Assembly (NCBI RefSeq): GCF_900185645.1
Contig: NZ_FYAM01000024.1
Location: 310,001-374,000, forward strand
Length of the DNA: 64,000 nt
From: Clostridium sp. BSD9I1
Lineage (GTDB): Bacteria > Bacillota > Clostridia > Clostridiales > Clostridiaceae
Direction of reading: 5' to 3'
The position numbers were made by a program, and so were the translations under genes. Positions within the stretch are counted from its first letter, which is position 1; the number at the start of each line of letters is the position of its first letter. The notes under the pieces are model-generated. The model was not told the DNA's origin and searched no databases. It worked only from the letters and a program-made list of their open reading frames with translations. This document shows positions 35,411-47,305 of the stretch, in pieces.

Positions 35411-36601
35411 ATGGAATTAAAATTAGACATGATGCAGACCGCTGCATTAGCAGTAGTAGTTTACTACTTTGGTGGCTGGGTAAAATCAAAATGGCAGTTA
35501 CTTTATAAGTTCTGTATTCCAGACCCAGTTGTAGGAGGAATTATATTCTCTATATTAAATCTTATTTTAAAACAAACTGGTGTTGTAACTTTAAGTTTGG
35601 ACACAACATTACAAAGCCCGTTTATGATGATTTTCTTTACATCTATAGGTTTTACAGCAAGCTTAGAACTTGTTAAAAAAGGTGGTATTCAGGTTGTTTT
35701 ATTCTGGGTACTTGCATCTGTACTTTGTATAATACAAAATGGTGTTGGTGTAACTTTAGCAACTGCGCTAGGACAAAATCCTTTACTAGGACTTATTACC
35801 GGTTCCGTTACAATGACAGGTGGACATGGTACTGGTGGTGCATTTGCTCCAATATTCGAACAAATGGGTCTTACAGGTGCTACTACATTTGCAATGGCAT
35901 CAGCTACATTCGGACTTGTTGCTGGTTCAATAATTGGTGGTCCTGTTGGTAAGAGACTTATTGAAAAGAAAGGCTTAAAGCCAAATGTTTCTCAAGCTGC
36001 TAAGGAAGCTGCTGGAGCTATTGAAGCTGAAGATGAAATTACTTACGAATCCTTATTTAAATCATTTGCATTACTTTTAATAGCTGTTGGTATAGGTGCT
36101 ATACTTGAAAAATTCTTCAAGAAAGCTGGAATCACTCTTCCATCCTATGTTAACTCAATGATTATAGCTGCTATTATATTAAATGTTGGCGAATCTACTG
36201 GAAAATGGCGCATAAATTCAAAGTGTACTGATTTAATTGGAAATATAGGACTTAACATGTTCTTATCCATGGCATTAGTTGGATTAAAACTTTGGGAACT
36301 TGCAGCAGTTGCAGGACCAATGCTTATAATACTTGTAGCTCAAGTTATTATAATGGCACTATTTGCAACATTCATAACTTACAATGTTATGGGTAAAGAC
36401 TTTGATGCTGCTGTAATGGCTGCTGGACACTGCGGATTTGGTATGGGAGCTACTCCAAATGCAATGGCTAATATGAAATCTGTTGTTGACAGATTCGGAC
36501 CAGCTCCAAGAGCATTCTTCGCATTACCTATAGTTGGTGCATTCTTAATCGACTTTACTAATGCACTAGTAATCACTACATTTACTAACTTCTTAAAGTA
36601 A
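35411..36601 (+). CDS. gltS: Sodium/glutamate symporter, GltS family, copy 3
   Basis: 396 aa, closest to copy 1 in protein and promoter. Motifs TMTGGHGTGGAFAPI and GHCGFGMGATPNAMANM. The start at 35411 has AAAGGTGG upstream. The loop KPNVSQAAKEAAGAIEAEDE differs from copy 1, so the pair is old enough to have diverged where constraint is low. It has its own terminator, so each gltS is an independent transcript. Confidence 0.92.
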   Translation: MELKLDMMQTAALAVVVYYFGGWVKSKWQLLYKFCIPDPVVGGIIFSILNLILKQTGVVTLSLDTTLQSPFMMIFFTSIGFTASLELVKKGGIQVVLFWVLASVLCIIQNGVGVTLATALGQNPLLGLITGSVTMTGGHGTGGAFAPIFEQMGLTGATTFAMASATFGLVAGSIIGGPVGKRLIEKKGLKPNVSQAAKEAAGAIEAEDEITYESLFKSFALLLIAVGIGAILEKFFKKAGITLPSYVNSMIIAAIILNVGESTGKWRINSKCTDLIGNIGLNMFLSMALVGLKLWELAAVAGPMLIILVAQVIIMALFATFITYNVMGKDFDAAVMAAGHCGFGMGATPNAMANMKSVVDRFGPAPRAFFALPIVGAFLIDFTNALVITTFTNFLK

Positions 36602-37156
36602 TTAAGCTTTGAAAAAAGCACTGACGGACAAGTTCCTCAGTGCTTTTTTATTTTATAAACTTTTCAAGCTAAGTTTATAATTTATTTACTCTCTACACTC
36701 CTCTACTATTTAGTATATATTTTAAAATATGACCGCTTATAAAAGCATCCCTTCATTTTCAACGAATTATGACAATTTATGTATTTAAAAAATTATCAAT
36801 TGCTATTATTCTATTATGATTAGTCGAATGGATCCCCTCGCATCCTCCTAGTTTAAGCCAGTTACAAAATTAACAATTATTTAATTTTAATATAATTTTC
36901 ACCAAAAATTATTGTATATGTAATCATATACATTTTCTTTTTATCGACATTTTGCTCTATCTTCATTCAATATTTTCTGAAAAATATTGCATTATTAAAA
37001 TTATTTATAAAAAAATGTTGAATTATGAAAATATTTATGCTAGTATATTAAATGTTCCTTAAGGATATCAAATATATGATTTATTTTTAACTTAATATTA
37101 TTTTTACATAATTAATATTTTAACAATATTTACATTTAAGAAAGGTGGTATTTTTT
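36602..37156 (+). promoter_or_regulatory. Leader and promoter of gltS4
   Basis: Begins with the gltS3 terminator. A likely promoter is TTGAAT (37018-37023), 17-bp spacer, TAGTAT (37041-37046). A small less AT-rich patch around 36828-36862 stands out but shows no gene or fold I recognise. No cre-like site. Confidence 0.4.
36612..36649 (+). terminator. Terminator after gltS3
   Basis: Perfect stem AAAAAAGCACTGA (36612-36624) with TCAGTGCTTTTTT (36637-36649); T-run included. It starts 11 bp after the stop. Confidence 0.88.
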
Positions 37157-38347
37157 ATGCAATTTAAATTAGATATGATGCAGACCACAGCTTTAGCAGT
37201 TGTTGTATACTACTTTGGTGGCTGGCTTAGATCAAAAGTAAGCGTACTTGAAAAATTCTGTATACCTGCACCTGTTGTTGGTGGACTTGTATTTGCAATT
37301 GTAAACCTTATACTAAGACAAAATGGAATTTTAAAACTTGAAATGGATACTACGTTACAATCCCCTTTTATGATGGTATTCTTTACCACAATAGGTATGG
37401 GTGCTAGCATAGACTTAATAAAAAAAGGTGGATTACAGGTTGTTATATTCTGGTTACTTGCTTCTGTGCTTTGTATATTCCAGGATGGTTTAAGTGTTAT
37501 ATTATCAAATGTACTTGGAATTGATCCAAAACTTGGATTAATTGCTGGTTCTATAACTATGACAGGTGGACATGGTACTGGTGCTGCCTTTGGTGCTTTA
37601 TTCGAAAGCCAAGGTATGCAAGGTGCTTTAACAGCTGCAATGGCAGCTGCAACTTTCGGACTAGTTATGGGTTCTATAATAGGTGGACCTATAGGACAAA
37701 GTCTTATTAAAAGAAAAGGCTTAAAGCCTTCTATTTCTAAAGAAGCTCAAAATACAGCTGCTGCTGCTTCTGAAGTTGTAGATGAAATTACTTATGAAGA
37801 GTTATTTAAAACTCTTGCTATAGTTTTAGTTTCAATAGGTATTGGTGCAGTACTTGGAAACTTCTTTAAGAATATGGGACTAACTCTTCCTGCTTACGTT
37901 AGTGCGATGATAATTGCTGCTATAATATTAAACGTTGGAGAATCTACTGGTAAATGGCACATTAACGCAAAATGTACAGATGCAATTGGAACCATAGGAT
38001 TAAACGTATTCCTTTCAATGGCTTTAATTGGATTAAAATTATGGGAACTTGCAGATATAGCAGGCCCAATGCTTGTAATATTAGTTTCTCAAACAATACT
38101 TATGGCTTTATTTTCAACATTTGTTACATTTAACTTCATGGGTAAAGACTTTGATGCTGCAATTGCGGCTGCTGGACACTGCGGATTTGGTATGGGAGCT
38201 ACTCCAAACGGTATAGCTAACATGACATCAGTTTCTGAAAAATTCGGACCAGCTCCAAGAGCATTCTTCGTATTACCTATAGTTGGTGCATTCTTAATAG
38301 ACTTTACAAATGCAATCATAATTACTGCATTCGTAAACTTCTTCTAA
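37157..38347 (+). CDS. gltS: Sodium/glutamate symporter, GltS family, copy 4
   Basis: 396 aa when started at ATG 37157 (AAAGGTGG nine bases upstream), which gives the same length as the other three; an in-frame GTG at 37145 is inside the ribosome site. Motifs TMTGGHGTGAAFGAL and GHCGFGMGATPNGIANM. Like copy 2 it has GTGA at the first re-entrant loop; it also has TTIGMGASIDL where the others have TSIGFTASLEL. It may therefore differ in substrate choice (inference). Confidence 0.92.
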   Translation: MQFKLDMMQTTALAVVVYYFGGWLRSKVSVLEKFCIPAPVVGGLVFAIVNLILRQNGILKLEMDTTLQSPFMMVFFTTIGMGASIDLIKKGGLQVVIFWLLASVLCIFQDGLSVILSNVLGIDPKLGLIAGSITMTGGHGTGAAFGALFESQGMQGALTAAMAAATFGLVMGSIIGGPIGQSLIKRKGLKPSISKEAQNTAAAASEVVDEITYEELFKTLAIVLVSIGIGAVLGNFFKNMGLTLPAYVSAMIIAAIILNVGESTGKWHINAKCTDAIGTIGLNVFLSMALIGLKLWELADIAGPMLVILVSQTILMALFSTFVTFNFMGKDFDAAIAAAGHCGFGMGATPNGIANMTSVSEKFGPAPRAFFVLPIVGAFLIDFTNAIIITAFVNFF

Positions 38348-38391
38348 TAAACTTAATTAATAGTCACTATTTGATAGTTGACAACTTTTAA

Positions 38392-38423
38392 AGAAGTTCC
38401 GCTTTAGCGGAACTTCTCTTTAT
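38392..38423. terminator. Terminator between gltS4 and the activase
   Basis: AAGTTCCGC / GCGGAACTT stem around TTTA, followed by CTCTTTATTTT on the plus strand. The two flanking genes converge here, and the symmetric stem can serve both. Confidence 0.8.
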
Positions 38424-38437
38424 TTTGCATTCTGTAT

Positions 38438-41400
38438 TTACATTCCCAAATGAAGTCCTTCATTATAATCTTGCACAAAATCTTGTTTTTTCTCTTTGTG
38501 GCGTACTGTATTTTGTTCAAACTGAAGATTTTTATTTGCCACGGATAGCATAAGTTTTATTCTATTCAACTGATTTACTTCACTGGCACCAGGGTCATAA
38601 TCTATAGCAGCTATATTTGCACCTGGATAAATCCTTTTAAGTTCTTTTATCATCCCCTTGCCTGTCACATGATTTGGAAGACATGCAAAAGGCTGCATAC
38701 ATATTATATTTTTAACTCCAGTTTCAATAAGTTCTACCATCTCACCAGTTAAAAACCACCCTTCCCCTGTTTGATTTCCTAAGGAAAGTATTTTCGATGC
38801 TCCTTCAGCTAAAACTTCAATGCTTTGCGGAGCACTAAATCTATCACTATATTTCAGTGCCTTTTTCATTTCTTTTCTATAAAGCTCCATAAATTTTATA
38901 GCAGAACTCGAAATAACAGCTGTAACCTTCGAACCTGAAAGTTCTTCATATTTATATATAGCACCATGAGCACAATACATAAAAAAATCTAAAAGATCAG
39001 GCACTACTACTTCTGCTCCTTCTTTTTCTAAAATGTCTATCACTTCATTGTTTGCAGTTGGATGAAATTTTACCAATATCTCTCCCACCACTCCAACTTT
39101 AGGTTTTATAATATTCCTTATCTCTAGGTTATCAAACTCTTTAACTATACTCCAAATATTATTTTCAAACTCCTGATGATTTCCACTTTTTATACTATTC
39201 TTGCACTTATCCATCCATTTTCTAAAAAGCTGATTAGTAGAACCAGGAATTTTTTCATAAGGTCTTACTTTATAAAGTACTCTCATAAGTAAATCTCCAT
39301 AAATAAGCGCCATAAGTCCTTTATTAATAAGACTTAAACTTACTTTAAATCCTGGATTTTTCTCGAGACCTCCTACATTTGCAGATATAACAGGAATTCC
39401 ACTAAAACCTGCTTCTTTTAATGCTCTTCTTAAAAAAGCTATATAATTTGTGGCCCTACACCCTCCCCCAGTTTGAGATATTATAACTGAGGTGTTGCCC
39501 AAATCATACTTTCCAGATTTTAAAGCTTCAATTATCTGACCTACTACTACTATAGATGGGTAGCAAGCATCATTATTTACATACTTAAGTCCTTCATCTA
39601 TGGCACTTCTATCTACAGATGGAAGTATTTCTAGATTATATCCCGCTTCATTAAAAGCTTCTTGTACTAATTCAAAATGTATTGGCGCCATTTGTGGGCA
39701 AAGTATTGTATGTCTTTTTTTCATTTCCTTTGTAAAAATTACTCTCTTCTCCGGTTCAATTATCTTATGTGGCACAAAACCACTTTTATCTCTTTCTTGT
39801 ATTGCAGCCATTAAAGATCTTACTCTTATTTTTACTGCACCTAAATTGCTTCCTTCATCTATTTTAAGTACTGTATATATTTTCCCATAGGAATTTAATA
39901 TTTCCTGTACCTGATCTGTGGTTACAGCATCAAGTCCGCAGCCAAAAGAATTAAGCTGTATAAGTTCTAAATCTTTTTCCTTAGCTACAAAACTTGCTGC
40001 AGCATAAAGTCGTGAATGATAAACCCATTGATCTACAACATTTAAAGGTCTTTCTACATTACCTAACTGTGCTATTGAATCTTCTGTCAGCACAGCTATA
40101 CCAAAAGATGTTATAACTTCAGGAATCCCATGATTTATTTCAGGATCTAAATGATATGGTCTCCCCGCTAACACTACTCCTTTTTTACCTGTAGTATTTA
40201 AATATTTTACTACTTCTTCGCCTTTTATTCGTATATCACTTTTAACTTTCTTATCCTCTTCATATGCAAGTTTTAACGCTCTTTGAAGTTCAACATTTGA
40301 AATATTAAATTCACTTAACTCAACTCTTAGCCTTCTAAACATCTTCTTTTCGTCATCAAGAGGTAAAAAGGGATTCATAAATTTAATATGTCTTTCATTT
40401 AATATATCCATATTATTTTTAATTACTTCAGGGTAAGATGTAACTATAGGACAATTAAAATGATTATTTGCTTCTTTAAATTCCTTTTGTTCATAAGGAA
40501 TGGAAGGATAAAATATAAAATTCACCCCCCTGTTCACAAGACTCATTATGTGTCCATGAACAATCTTTGCTGGATAGCACGCAGATTCTGAAGGTATCGT
40601 TTCTAGCCCAAGTTCATAAATAGTTTTAGATGATCTAGGTGAAATTTCCACTCTGAATCTAAGCTCATTAAAAAATGTAAACCAAAATGGATAATTCTCA
40701 TACATATTTAAAACTCTTGGTATTCCTACACTTCCTCTGATAGCTTCTTCCTTTTTCAAAGGAATATAGTTAAATAGTCTTTTATATTTATATTCAAATA
40801 AGTTTGGTACATCTTCACTAGAGCTTTCTTTTTCTACTCCTCTTTCACATCTATTACCTGAAATAAACTTAGAACTATCTGAAAAATTATTCACAGTCAA
40901 AAGACAATTATTTGCACACTTTCCACACCTTTTCATAGATGTATTCCATTTGAAACTTTCAAGTTCTTCTAACGGAATCAGTGTAGTAATATGCGCTTCC
41001 TTATATCTTTCCTTTGAAATAATGGCTGCTCCAAAAGCTCCCATAAGGCCTGCTATATCAGGCCTCACAGCTTCTCTTCCTGAAACACACTCAAAGGCAC
41101 GAAGTACCGCATCGTTGTAAAAGGTTCCTCCTTGGACAATTGGCTTTTCACCTAAACCTTCAGCATTTCTTACCTTTATAACCTTGAAAAGTGCATTTTT
41201 TATTACAGAATAAGATAATCCTGCAGATATATCTCCTACAGTGGCTCCTTCCTTTTGAGCTTGTTTAACTTTGGAGTTCATAAAAACTGTACATCTTGAA
41301 CCTAAATCCACTGGCTTTTTAGAAATAAGCGCTTCTTTAGCGAAGTCCTGCACCTTCATATTAAGAGAATTTGCAAAAGTCTCAATAAAAGAACCGCAGC

Positions 41401-42742
41401 CTGAAGAACACGCTTCATTTAACATTATGCTATCTATTACCCCGTTCTTTATTTTAAGGCATTTCATATCCTGTCCACCGATATCTAATATAAAATCTAC
41501 CCCCGGTAGAAAGAAATCTGCAGCCTTATAATGAGCAATAGTTTCTACTTCACCTATATCTACAGATAAGGCATTCTTTATTAAACCTTCTCCATAACCT
41601 GTTATAGTAGAATTTGCAATTCTAGCCTCTTTAGGTAATTTTCCATAAAGATCTTTCAAAACATTAATCACAGATTTTAAAGGATTTCCTTCATTACTCC
41701 CATAATGAGAATATAAAAGCTCACCTTTTTCGTTAATTAAAGCTACTTTAGTTGTAGTGGAGCCTGCATCTATACCTAAGTAACAGTTTCCCTTATGTTC
41801 TTTTATATCTTTAGTTCTTACTTTATTTTCATCATGTCTTTTCTTAAATTTTAATAACTCTTCTTCAGATGAAAATAATGGCTGCAATGCTTTAGTTTCT
41901 TCATTTATATCTTCATTCAATACTTTTAATCTGTCATTTAATTCACTAAACTTAATTGCTTTCCCATCTATCGATGAAATTGCAGCTCCCATGGCAACAA
42001 AAATCTGAGAGTTCTCCGGAAAGATAACTTCTTCTTCTTTTAAATTCAATGTTTCTATAAACCTTTGCCTTAGTTCTGATAAAAAACAAAGTGGACCACC
42101 TAAAAAAGCCACATTACCCTTTATAACTTTTCCACAAGCAAGTCCACTAATGGTTTGATTAACTACAGCTTGAAATATTGAAGCTGCTATGTCCTCTTTA
42201 GCCGCTCCTTCATTTAAAAGAGGTTGTACATCAGTTTTTGCAAAAACTCCACATCTAGCTGCAATAGAATATATTACATTGTAATTTCTAGCAAGCTCGT
42301 TTAATCCTTCTGCATCAGTCTTAAGAAGCGATGCCATTTGATCTATGAACGCCCCCGTGCCCCCTGCGCAGGTTCCATTCATCCTTTGGTCAAGGCCACC
42401 CCGGAAAAAGGTTATTTTTGCATCTTCTCCTCCAAGTTCTATAGCAACGTCTGTTTCAGGTATAAATTTATCTATAGTAGTTGTACATGCTATTACTTCT
42501 TGGATAAAAGGTATATTAATCCACTTAGAAACTGCAAGGCCACCAGATCCAGTAACCATTATAGTTACGTGATAATCGCTAAAGATTTTATAGGTTTCTT
42601 TTATTACTTTTATCATAGTGCTTTTAATGTCTGAAAAATGCCTTTCATATTTGCTATATAATACATTAAAATAATCATCTAATACTGCAATTTTCACAGT
42701 GGTAGAACCCACATCTAATCCCAAATGCAATACCTTTTTCAT
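38438..42742 (-). CDS. Giant acyl-CoA dehydratase activase-related protein
   Basis: 1434-aa cytosolic protein with duplicated BadF/BadG-type ATPase domains: [16 protein letters not shown] (residue 7 on) and [18 protein letters not shown] (about residue 325), each with an [10 protein letters not shown]- or [11 protein letters not shown]-type Cys loop expected to hold a shared [4Fe-4S] cluster. A Cys-rich linker ([12 protein letters not shown], about residue 612) follows, then a DUF2229-like region and a C-terminal 2-hydroxyglutaryl-CoA dehydratase subunit D-like region ([14 protein letters not shown]). Such fusions are common in clostridia; the true substrate is not established. Lying beside four glutamate carriers, a link with 2-hydroxyglutarate-type glutamate fermentation is tempting but inferred; no dehydratase subunits A/B are in the window. 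Confidence 0.88.
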   Translation of the reverse strand: MKKVLHLGLDVGSTTVKIAVLDDYFNVLYSKYERHFSDIKSTMIKVIKETYKIFSDYHVTIMVTGSGGLAVSKWINIPFIQEVIACTTTIDKFIPETDVAIELGGEDAKITFFRGGLDQRMNGTCAGGTGAFIDQMASLLKTDAEGLNELARNYNVIYSIAARCGVFAKTDVQPLLNEGAAKEDIAASIFQAVVNQTISGLACGKVIKGNVAFLGGPLCFLSELRQRFIETLNLKEEEVIFPENSQIFVAMGAAISSIDGKAIKFSELNDRLKVLNEDINEETKALQPLFSSEEELLKFKKRHDENKVRTKDIKEHKGNCYLGIDAGSTTTKVALINEKGELLYSHYGSNEGNPLKSVINVLKDLYGKLPKEARIANSTITGYGEGLIKNALSVDIGEVETIAHYKAADFFLPGVDFILDIGGQDMKCLKIKNGVIDSIMLNEACSSGCGSFIETFANSLNMKVQDFAKEALISKKPVDLGSRCTVFMNSKVKQAQKEGATVGDISAGLSYSVIKNALFKVIKVRNAEGLGEKPIVQGGTFYNDAVLRAFECVSGREAVRPDIAGLMGAFGAAIISKERYKEAHITTLIPLEELESFKWNTSMKRCGKCANNCLLTVNNFSDSSKFISGNRCERGVEKESSSEDVPNLFEYKYKRLFNYIPLKKEEAIRGSVGIPRVLNMYENYPFWFTFFNELRFRVEISPRSSKTIYELGLETIPSESACYPAKIVHGHIMSLVNRGVNFIFYPSIPYEQKEFKEANNHFNCPIVTSYPEVIKNNMDILNERHIKFMNPFLPLDDEKKMFRRLRVELSEFNISNVELQRALKLAYEEDKKVKSDIRIKGEEVVKYLNTTGKKGVVLAGRPYHLDPEINHGIPEVITSFGIAVLTEDSIAQLGNVERPLNVVDQWVYHSRLYAAASFVAKEKDLELIQLNSFGCGLDAVTTDQVQEILNSYGKIYTVLKIDEGSNLGAVKIRVRSLMAAIQERDKSGFVPHKIIEPEKRVIFTKEMKKRHTILCPQMAPIHFELVQEAFNEAGYNLEILPSVDRSAIDEGLKYVNNDACYPSIVVVGQIIEALKSGKYDLGNTSVIISQTGGGCRATNYIAFLRRALKEAGFSGIPVISANVGGLEKNPGFKVSLSLINKGLMALIYGDLLMRVLYKVRPYEKIPGSTNQLFRKWMDKCKNSIKSGNHQEFENNIWSIVKEFDNLEIRNIIKPKVGVVGEILVKFHPTANNEVIDILEKEGAEVVVPDLLDFFMYCAHGAIYKYEELSGSKVTAVISSSAIKFMELYRKEMKKALKYSDRFSAPQSIEVLAEGASKILSLGNQTGEGWFLTGEMVELIETGVKNIICMQPFACLPNHVTGKGMIKELKRIYPGANIAAIDYDPGASEVNQLNRIKLMLSVANKNLQFEQNTVRHKEKKQDFVQDYNEGLHLGM

Positions 42743-42791
42743 AGCTTTCTCACCTTTTTAAACTTTCTATTTAATTAATTTTTAGTTAAAA

Positions 42792-42822
42792 AATACCCAT
42801 ATATTTTAAATATATGGGTATT
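42792..42822 (-). terminator. Terminator of the V-ATPase operon
   Basis: Perfect 15-bp arms AATACCCATATATTT and AAATATATGGGTATT around one T. On the minus strand it is followed by a T-run, about 70 bp past the ntpD stop and before the activase. Confidence 0.8.
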
Positions 42823-42891
42823 ATATAATTTTCATACCTTTAAAGCAAATCACAGAAAAGGCTAATTTATTCTTAAAAGTGCCAACTTTTC

Positions 42892-43500
42892 TTACTTTTT
42901 CTTCTTTACAACTTTAAGCCTAAAGAAATCTTCTCTTTCCTTCTCTTCTAATACTTCACTAATGCTTTTAACAGTTGCCCTAAACCTTGGTATTTGTATA
43001 TTTTCTAATGCATTGGCTCTTTTCTGTGTTTTTTTAACTTCCATCGCAAGTCTATATATTGCATTTTCTAATTCCGCTAGCTCATATATGAGATATTTTA
43101 CTTCATTAAAACTTTTATACGCTAAATCCATTGCAGTATTACTCTTATAAAATCCATAGGATGGCTTTATATCTTCTTTGTTAAAATATACACGAGGAAC
43201 TTCCACCCCCATAACAGATTTAAAAAGTATATCATAATCATTTGCTTCAGGAACTGCCATGGCTATTTCTTCAACTTCATATATACCCATGGTTATATTA
43301 GCTCTTTCAAGCGCCTTATAAGCTTCTGAAAATATTTTATTGATTTTATCTTGAATACTTTTTGCCTTATCCACATACTCCATAAGTTCTCTTATAAGCA
43401 CATTTCTTTTTCTATCTAAAAGTTCAAAACCCTGCTTAGAAAACTCAAGTGAACTTTTTGCACTTATTAAATTCGCCTTGGTAGGAGCTAGATTTTCCAT
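42892..43500 (-). CDS. ntpD: V-type ATPase subunit D (central shaft)
   Basis: 202-aa coiled-coil rotor protein that connects the catalytic A3B3 head with the membrane ring. N-terminal APTKANLISAKSSLEFSKQGFELLDRKRNVLIREL is the family signature; long helices at both ends flank a small middle domain. Last gene of the nine-gene operon; its ATG shares one base with the end of ntpB (43500). The C-terminus is basic (KVVKKKK). Length is normal for bacterial V-type D. Confidence 0.95.
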   Translation of the reverse strand: MENLAPTKANLISAKSSLEFSKQGFELLDRKRNVLIRELMEYVDKAKSIQDKINKIFSEAYKALERANITMGIYEVEEIAMAVPEANDYDILFKSVMGVEVPRVYFNKEDIKPSYGFYKSNTAMDLAYKSFNEVKYLIYELAELENAIYRLAMEVKKTQKRANALENIQIPRFRATVKSISEVLEEKEREDFFRLKVVKKKK

Positions 43501-44879
43501 TAAGCTTCACCTCTGTAATATTCATCAAGTATTTTAGGATTTACCCTATCAAGTTCCCCCTTAGGTAAAATTGAAAGTATATCCCATGCTAAATCTAAAG
43601 TTTCCCCTATACTTCTATCTTCTTCAAATCCCTGTTTTAAAAACCTTTCCTCAAATTGTCTTCCAAATTCCACGTATATTTTATCTATTTCCGACAATTC
43701 ATCTTCTCCTATTACTTGGGCTAGTGCCACTACATCCTGAACATGGGAATAACTTGAAAAAAGCTGATTTGACACATCTGGATGATCTGCTCTTGTGTAA
43801 TCTTCACCTATTCCGTCTTTCATAAGTCTTGATAACGATGGGAGTATATTTACTGGTGGATATATATTCTTTTGGTATACGCCTCTATTTAAAACTATTT
43901 GCCCTTCTGTAATATACCCTGTTAAATCAGGTATAGGATGGGTAATATCATCATTTGGCATTGTAAGTATTGGTATTTGTGTTATAGATCCCTCTCTTCC
44001 TTTCATCATTCCAGCTCTTTCATAAAGGGAAGCTAAATCTGAATAAAGATATCCCGGATACCCTTTCCTACTTGGCACTTCTTCCCGAGAAGATGAAATT
44101 TCTCTTAGCGCTTCCGAATAGTTTGTTATATCAGTCATTATTACTAATATGTGCATTCCCTTTTCAAATGCAAGGTATTCTGCTGCAGTTAATGCACAGC
44201 GTGGAGTAGCAATTCTTTCTACTATGGGGTCATCTGCTAAATTAGTATACATAACAACTCTTTCTAGAACTCCTGCTTCTTCAAACTTTTTTCTAAAAAA
44301 ATTTGCATCATCATGCTTTATTCCCATAGCTGCAAATACTACTGCAAACTCACCCTTTGAATTTCCGCTTAACTTTGCCTGTCTTACAATTTGAGCAGCT
44401 AGTTCATTATGCGGCATGCCATTTCCAGAAAATATAGGTAGCTTTTGTCCTCTGATGAGAGTACTTAGGCAATCTATTGAAGATATACCTGTTTCAATAA
44501 AATTTCGCGGATATTTTCTAGCAGCAGGATTCATAGGTCTTCCGTTTACATTATATTTAGTACTTGTATATATTTTCCCACCACCATCTCGGGGCTCTCC
44601 CACTCCATTAAATTCCCTTCCCAAGATATCCTCTGAGAGGCTTATAGAAAGAGGCCCTCCTGTGAAACTTACAGCAGTATTTTGAGTAGATATGCCAGTA
44701 GTTGTTTCAAATACCTGTATTACCACCTTATCTCCATCTATTTGAACTACCTTACCCTTTTTTCTTTCATTTTCATTTACTACTATATCAACTATTTCAT
44801 CATAAGATACTCCCTTTACCTCAGATAATACTATTAAAGGGCCTTGAATTTTATCTAAAGTTAAATATTCCTTTTTCAT
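43500..44879 (-). CDS. ntpB: V-type ATPase subunit B
   Basis: 459-aa non-catalytic nucleotide-site subunit. Family blocks: [44 protein letters not shown] (modified P-loop, no GKT), [20 protein letters not shown] and the [22 protein letters not shown] segment. It forms the hexameric head with NtpA and carries the arginine finger. AGGAGGAG lies just before ATG 44879, 2 bp behind the ntpA stop. Confidence 0.96.
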   Translation of the reverse strand: MKKEYLTLDKIQGPLIVLSEVKGVSYDEIVDIVVNENERKKGKVVQIDGDKVVIQVFETTTGISTQNTAVSFTGGPLSISLSEDILGREFNGVGEPRDGGGKIYTSTKYNVNGRPMNPAARKYPRNFIETGISSIDCLSTLIRGQKLPIFSGNGMPHNELAAQIVRQAKLSGNSKGEFAVVFAAMGIKHDDANFFRKKFEEAGVLERVVMYTNLADDPIVERIATPRCALTAAEYLAFEKGMHILVIMTDITNYSEALREISSSREEVPSRKGYPGYLYSDLASLYERAGMMKGREGSITQIPILTMPNDDITHPIPDLTGYITEGQIVLNRGVYQKNIYPPVNILPSLSRLMKDGIGEDYTRADHPDVSNQLFSSYSHVQDVVALAQVIGEDELSEIDKIYVEFGRQFEERFLKQGFEEDRSIGETLDLAWDILSILPKGELDRVNPKILDEYYRGEA

Positions 44880-44881
44880 AT

Positions 44882-46654
44882 CTACTCCTCCTTTCTACCA
44901 TATTGCTCTATAAGCTCTTTATAAAAGTTTTTAACCTTTTCTTCCAATAAATCTATACCGCTTAAATCCTCATTTGGTATATTATATTTTATTTTCGTGA
45001 TTTCCTCATATAAATCTTTATTTTTTATTTTAGAAATTGGGATACCTTGCTTTACTGCCATATTTGAGCATTCATATAAATTATTTATAAGATTTAGCAT
45101 TTTAAACTGCTTATTTAATGGTACAAAAGTATCTTCTTTGTGATAAGCATTTTGCTGCAGAAATCCAATTCTTATTATTTTTGCAATTTCAAGAATAAGC
45201 CTTTGGTCATCTGGGAGCACGTCTTCTCCCACAAGCTTTACTATTTCTTGAAGCTTATCTTCTTCGAATAATATCTTAAGTATTTTTCCTCGTAACTCCA
45301 TCATTGTATCTGAAATATTTTCCTCATACCAATCTGTAAGCATGGAAATGTATCCACTATAGCTTGTTAGCCAGTTTATAGCTGGGTAATGCCTTGCATA
45401 TGCAAGTTTCTTATCCAAGCTTAAGAATGAGCTTACAAATCTTTTTGTATTCTGAGTTACAGGCTCAGAGAAATCTCCTCCAGCTGGGGATACAGCTCCT
45501 ATAACCGTTAAAGACCCTTCCGTTCCATTTAAATTTTCAACATAACCTGCTCTTTCATAAAACTCTGCAATTCTTGTAGGTAAATATGCTGGATATCCTT
45601 CTTCGGCAGGCATTTCCTCTAGTCTTCCAGAAATCTCCCTTAACGCTTCTGCCCAACGCGATGTTGAATCTGCCATTATGGCAACATGATATCCCATATC
45701 TCTAAAATATTCAGCAATTGTAATTCCAGTATAAATAGAAGCTTCCCTTGCTGCCACAGGCATATTTGAGGTATTTGCAATTAGAACTGTCCTATTCATT
45801 AAAGGCATATTTGTTTTAGGATCTATTAATTTTGGAAAATCTTCTAATACCTCTGTCATCTCATTTCCTCTTTCACCGCAGCCAATATACACTATTAAGT
45901 CAGCATCAGACCACTTTGCAAGCTGATGTTGAGTCATAGTTTTCCCTGTACCAAATCCCCCTGGAATTGCAACAGTTCCTCCTTTTGCTATAGGGAAAAA
46001 AGTATCTAATATTCGTTGTCCTGTGATTAATGGAACAGTTAGTGCTTTTCTTTCTTTTACAGGCCTTGGCTTTCTTACTGGCCACATTTGATAAAGAGGA
46101 AGTTCATATTCCTTTTGATCTTTTAATAGCTTTATAACTCTTTTCTCTATATTATAATTTCCACTTTCCGCTGCCCATATAACTTTTCCTTCCACACCTG
46201 GTGGAACCATAAGCTTATGCTTTAAAAGTGGGGTTTCCTGAACCTCGGCATACACATCTCCAGACTTTAAATATTCTTCTGTCTTAGCCTTTATAGAAAC
46301 TTCCCAAAGCTTTTCATCATCTAAAGAAATAAGTCCTATACCCTCTGGAATAAATCCATAGGACAACTGGTTTAGCTTTTCTAGAGGCCTTTCTATTCCA
46401 TCAAATATATTTCCTATAATGCCTGGTCCCAATTTCAGCGATAACGGCCTATTCGTAGATACAATGTTTTCTCCTGCTTTAAGCCCTCCTGTTTCTTCAT
46501 ACACCTGTATGGTTCCTATATCTCCTTCTAATATAATTACTTCTCCTATAAGTTTTCGCTCTCCTACCATTACCATTTCTCTCATTTGAAATTCACTCAT
46601 ACCTGAGGCTTTTACAACAGGACCATTTATTCCAATTACTGTTCCTTCCTTCAT
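44882..46654 (-). CDS. ntpA: V-type ATPase catalytic subunit A
   Basis: 590-aa catalytic subunit. Walker [13 protein letters not shown] at residues 231-242 (many relatives have GAFGCGKT; the Cys is Thr here), the catalytic Glu in [16 protein letters not shown], Walker [36 protein letters not shown]. The non-homologous bulge region specific to A subunits spans about residues 110-190. Works in ATP-driven ion pumping or ATP synthesis. Located between ntpE and ntpB; spacing of 6 and 2 bp. Confidence 0.97.
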   Translation of the reverse strand: MKEGTVIGINGPVVKASGMSEFQMREMVMVGERKLIGEVIILEGDIGTIQVYEETGGLKAGENIVSTNRPLSLKLGPGIIGNIFDGIERPLEKLNQLSYGFIPEGIGLISLDDEKLWEVSIKAKTEEYLKSGDVYAEVQETPLLKHKLMVPPGVEGKVIWAAESGNYNIEKRVIKLLKDQKEYELPLYQMWPVRKPRPVKERKALTVPLITGQRILDTFFPIAKGGTVAIPGGFGTGKTMTQHQLAKWSDADLIVYIGCGERGNEMTEVLEDFPKLIDPKTNMPLMNRTVLIANTSNMPVAAREASIYTGITIAEYFRDMGYHVAIMADSTSRWAEALREISGRLEEMPAEEGYPAYLPTRIAEFYERAGYVENLNGTEGSLTVIGAVSPAGGDFSEPVTQNTKRFVSSFLSLDKKLAYARHYPAINWLTSYSGYISMLTDWYEENISDTMMELRGKILKILFEEDKLQEIVKLVGEDVLPDDQRLILEIAKIIRIGFLQQNAYHKEDTFVPLNKQFKMLNLINNLYECSNMAVKQGIPISKIKNKDLYEEITKIKYNIPNEDLSGIDLLEEKVKNFYKELIEQYGRKEE

Positions 46655-46660
46655 AAGATT

Positions 46661-47287
46661 TTACGCCTCCCCATTTAACTCATCCATAACCTTAGTACCT
46701 ACTTCTTCCTTTAATTCATATATCTTGTGAATCAGGCTATTATCTATTCTAAATTTCTTATCTTCATCCTCTAATATAAAGCCTCCAATTATGGGAACTT
46801 TTGAAGGTTTTATATTAAAGGACTGTGAGATATCTTTCAGTTCCTCTTCTATATCCTCTTTATATTTCTCAATATCTTTTTCTGATAAGTATAAAATAAA
46901 GCTTTCTGGTATTTCTAGAACTTCATTACTCTTTAAACTTTTAATTTCGTTTAACAAATAACTTCCGTATTCTTCTGTACTGCTGTATTCCGTTATACCT
47001 TTCTTTACTTCCTCTATTGTCTCCGTTATTATTTCTTCTTTTATATTTAAGAGTTTTCTTTGGGTATCCATTTTAACTTTAGATACTTTTTCCCTTTGTT
47101 TTGCTGTAATCTTCTTTTCTATATCCTTTATAGTTTTTTCTTTATAGTTTTTTAATTTTTCATTTTCCTTTAATAGGATTTCATTTATCTCGCTACTAGC
47201 TTTCTCCTCTTGCTTTTTAAACTGCTCATCTATCTCGCTAAAAACTATTTTGGTAAATAACTTCAACTTATCTTCAATACTAGTCAT
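46661..47287 (-). CDS. ntpE: V-type ATPase subunit E (peripheral stalk)
   Basis: 208-aa stalk protein: N-terminal half is a long Lys/Glu-rich coiled coil (residues about 10-95), C-terminal half a compact domain ending EEVGTKVMDELNGEA. It pairs with the small coiled-coil subunit encoded at the start of the operon. Start at ATG 47287, six bases after GAGGTG; the GTG three codons upstream lies inside that site. Confidence 0.88.
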   Translation of the reverse strand: MTSIEDKLKLFTKIVFSEIDEQFKKQEEKASSEINEILLKENEKLKNYKEKTIKDIEKKITAKQREKVSKVKMDTQRKLLNIKEEIITETIEEVKKGITEYSSTEEYGSYLLNEIKSLKSNEVLEIPESFILYLSEKDIEKYKEDIEEELKDISQSFNIKPSKVPIIGGFILEDEDKKFRIDNSLIHKIYELKEEVGTKVMDELNGEA

Positions 47288-47305
47288 ATATATCACCTCA
47301 AATCT

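Noticed and set aside
36828-36862. Less AT-rich patch before gltS4 as a small RNA or remnant
   Set aside because: Too short, no clear fold and no homologous block in the other gltS leaders.
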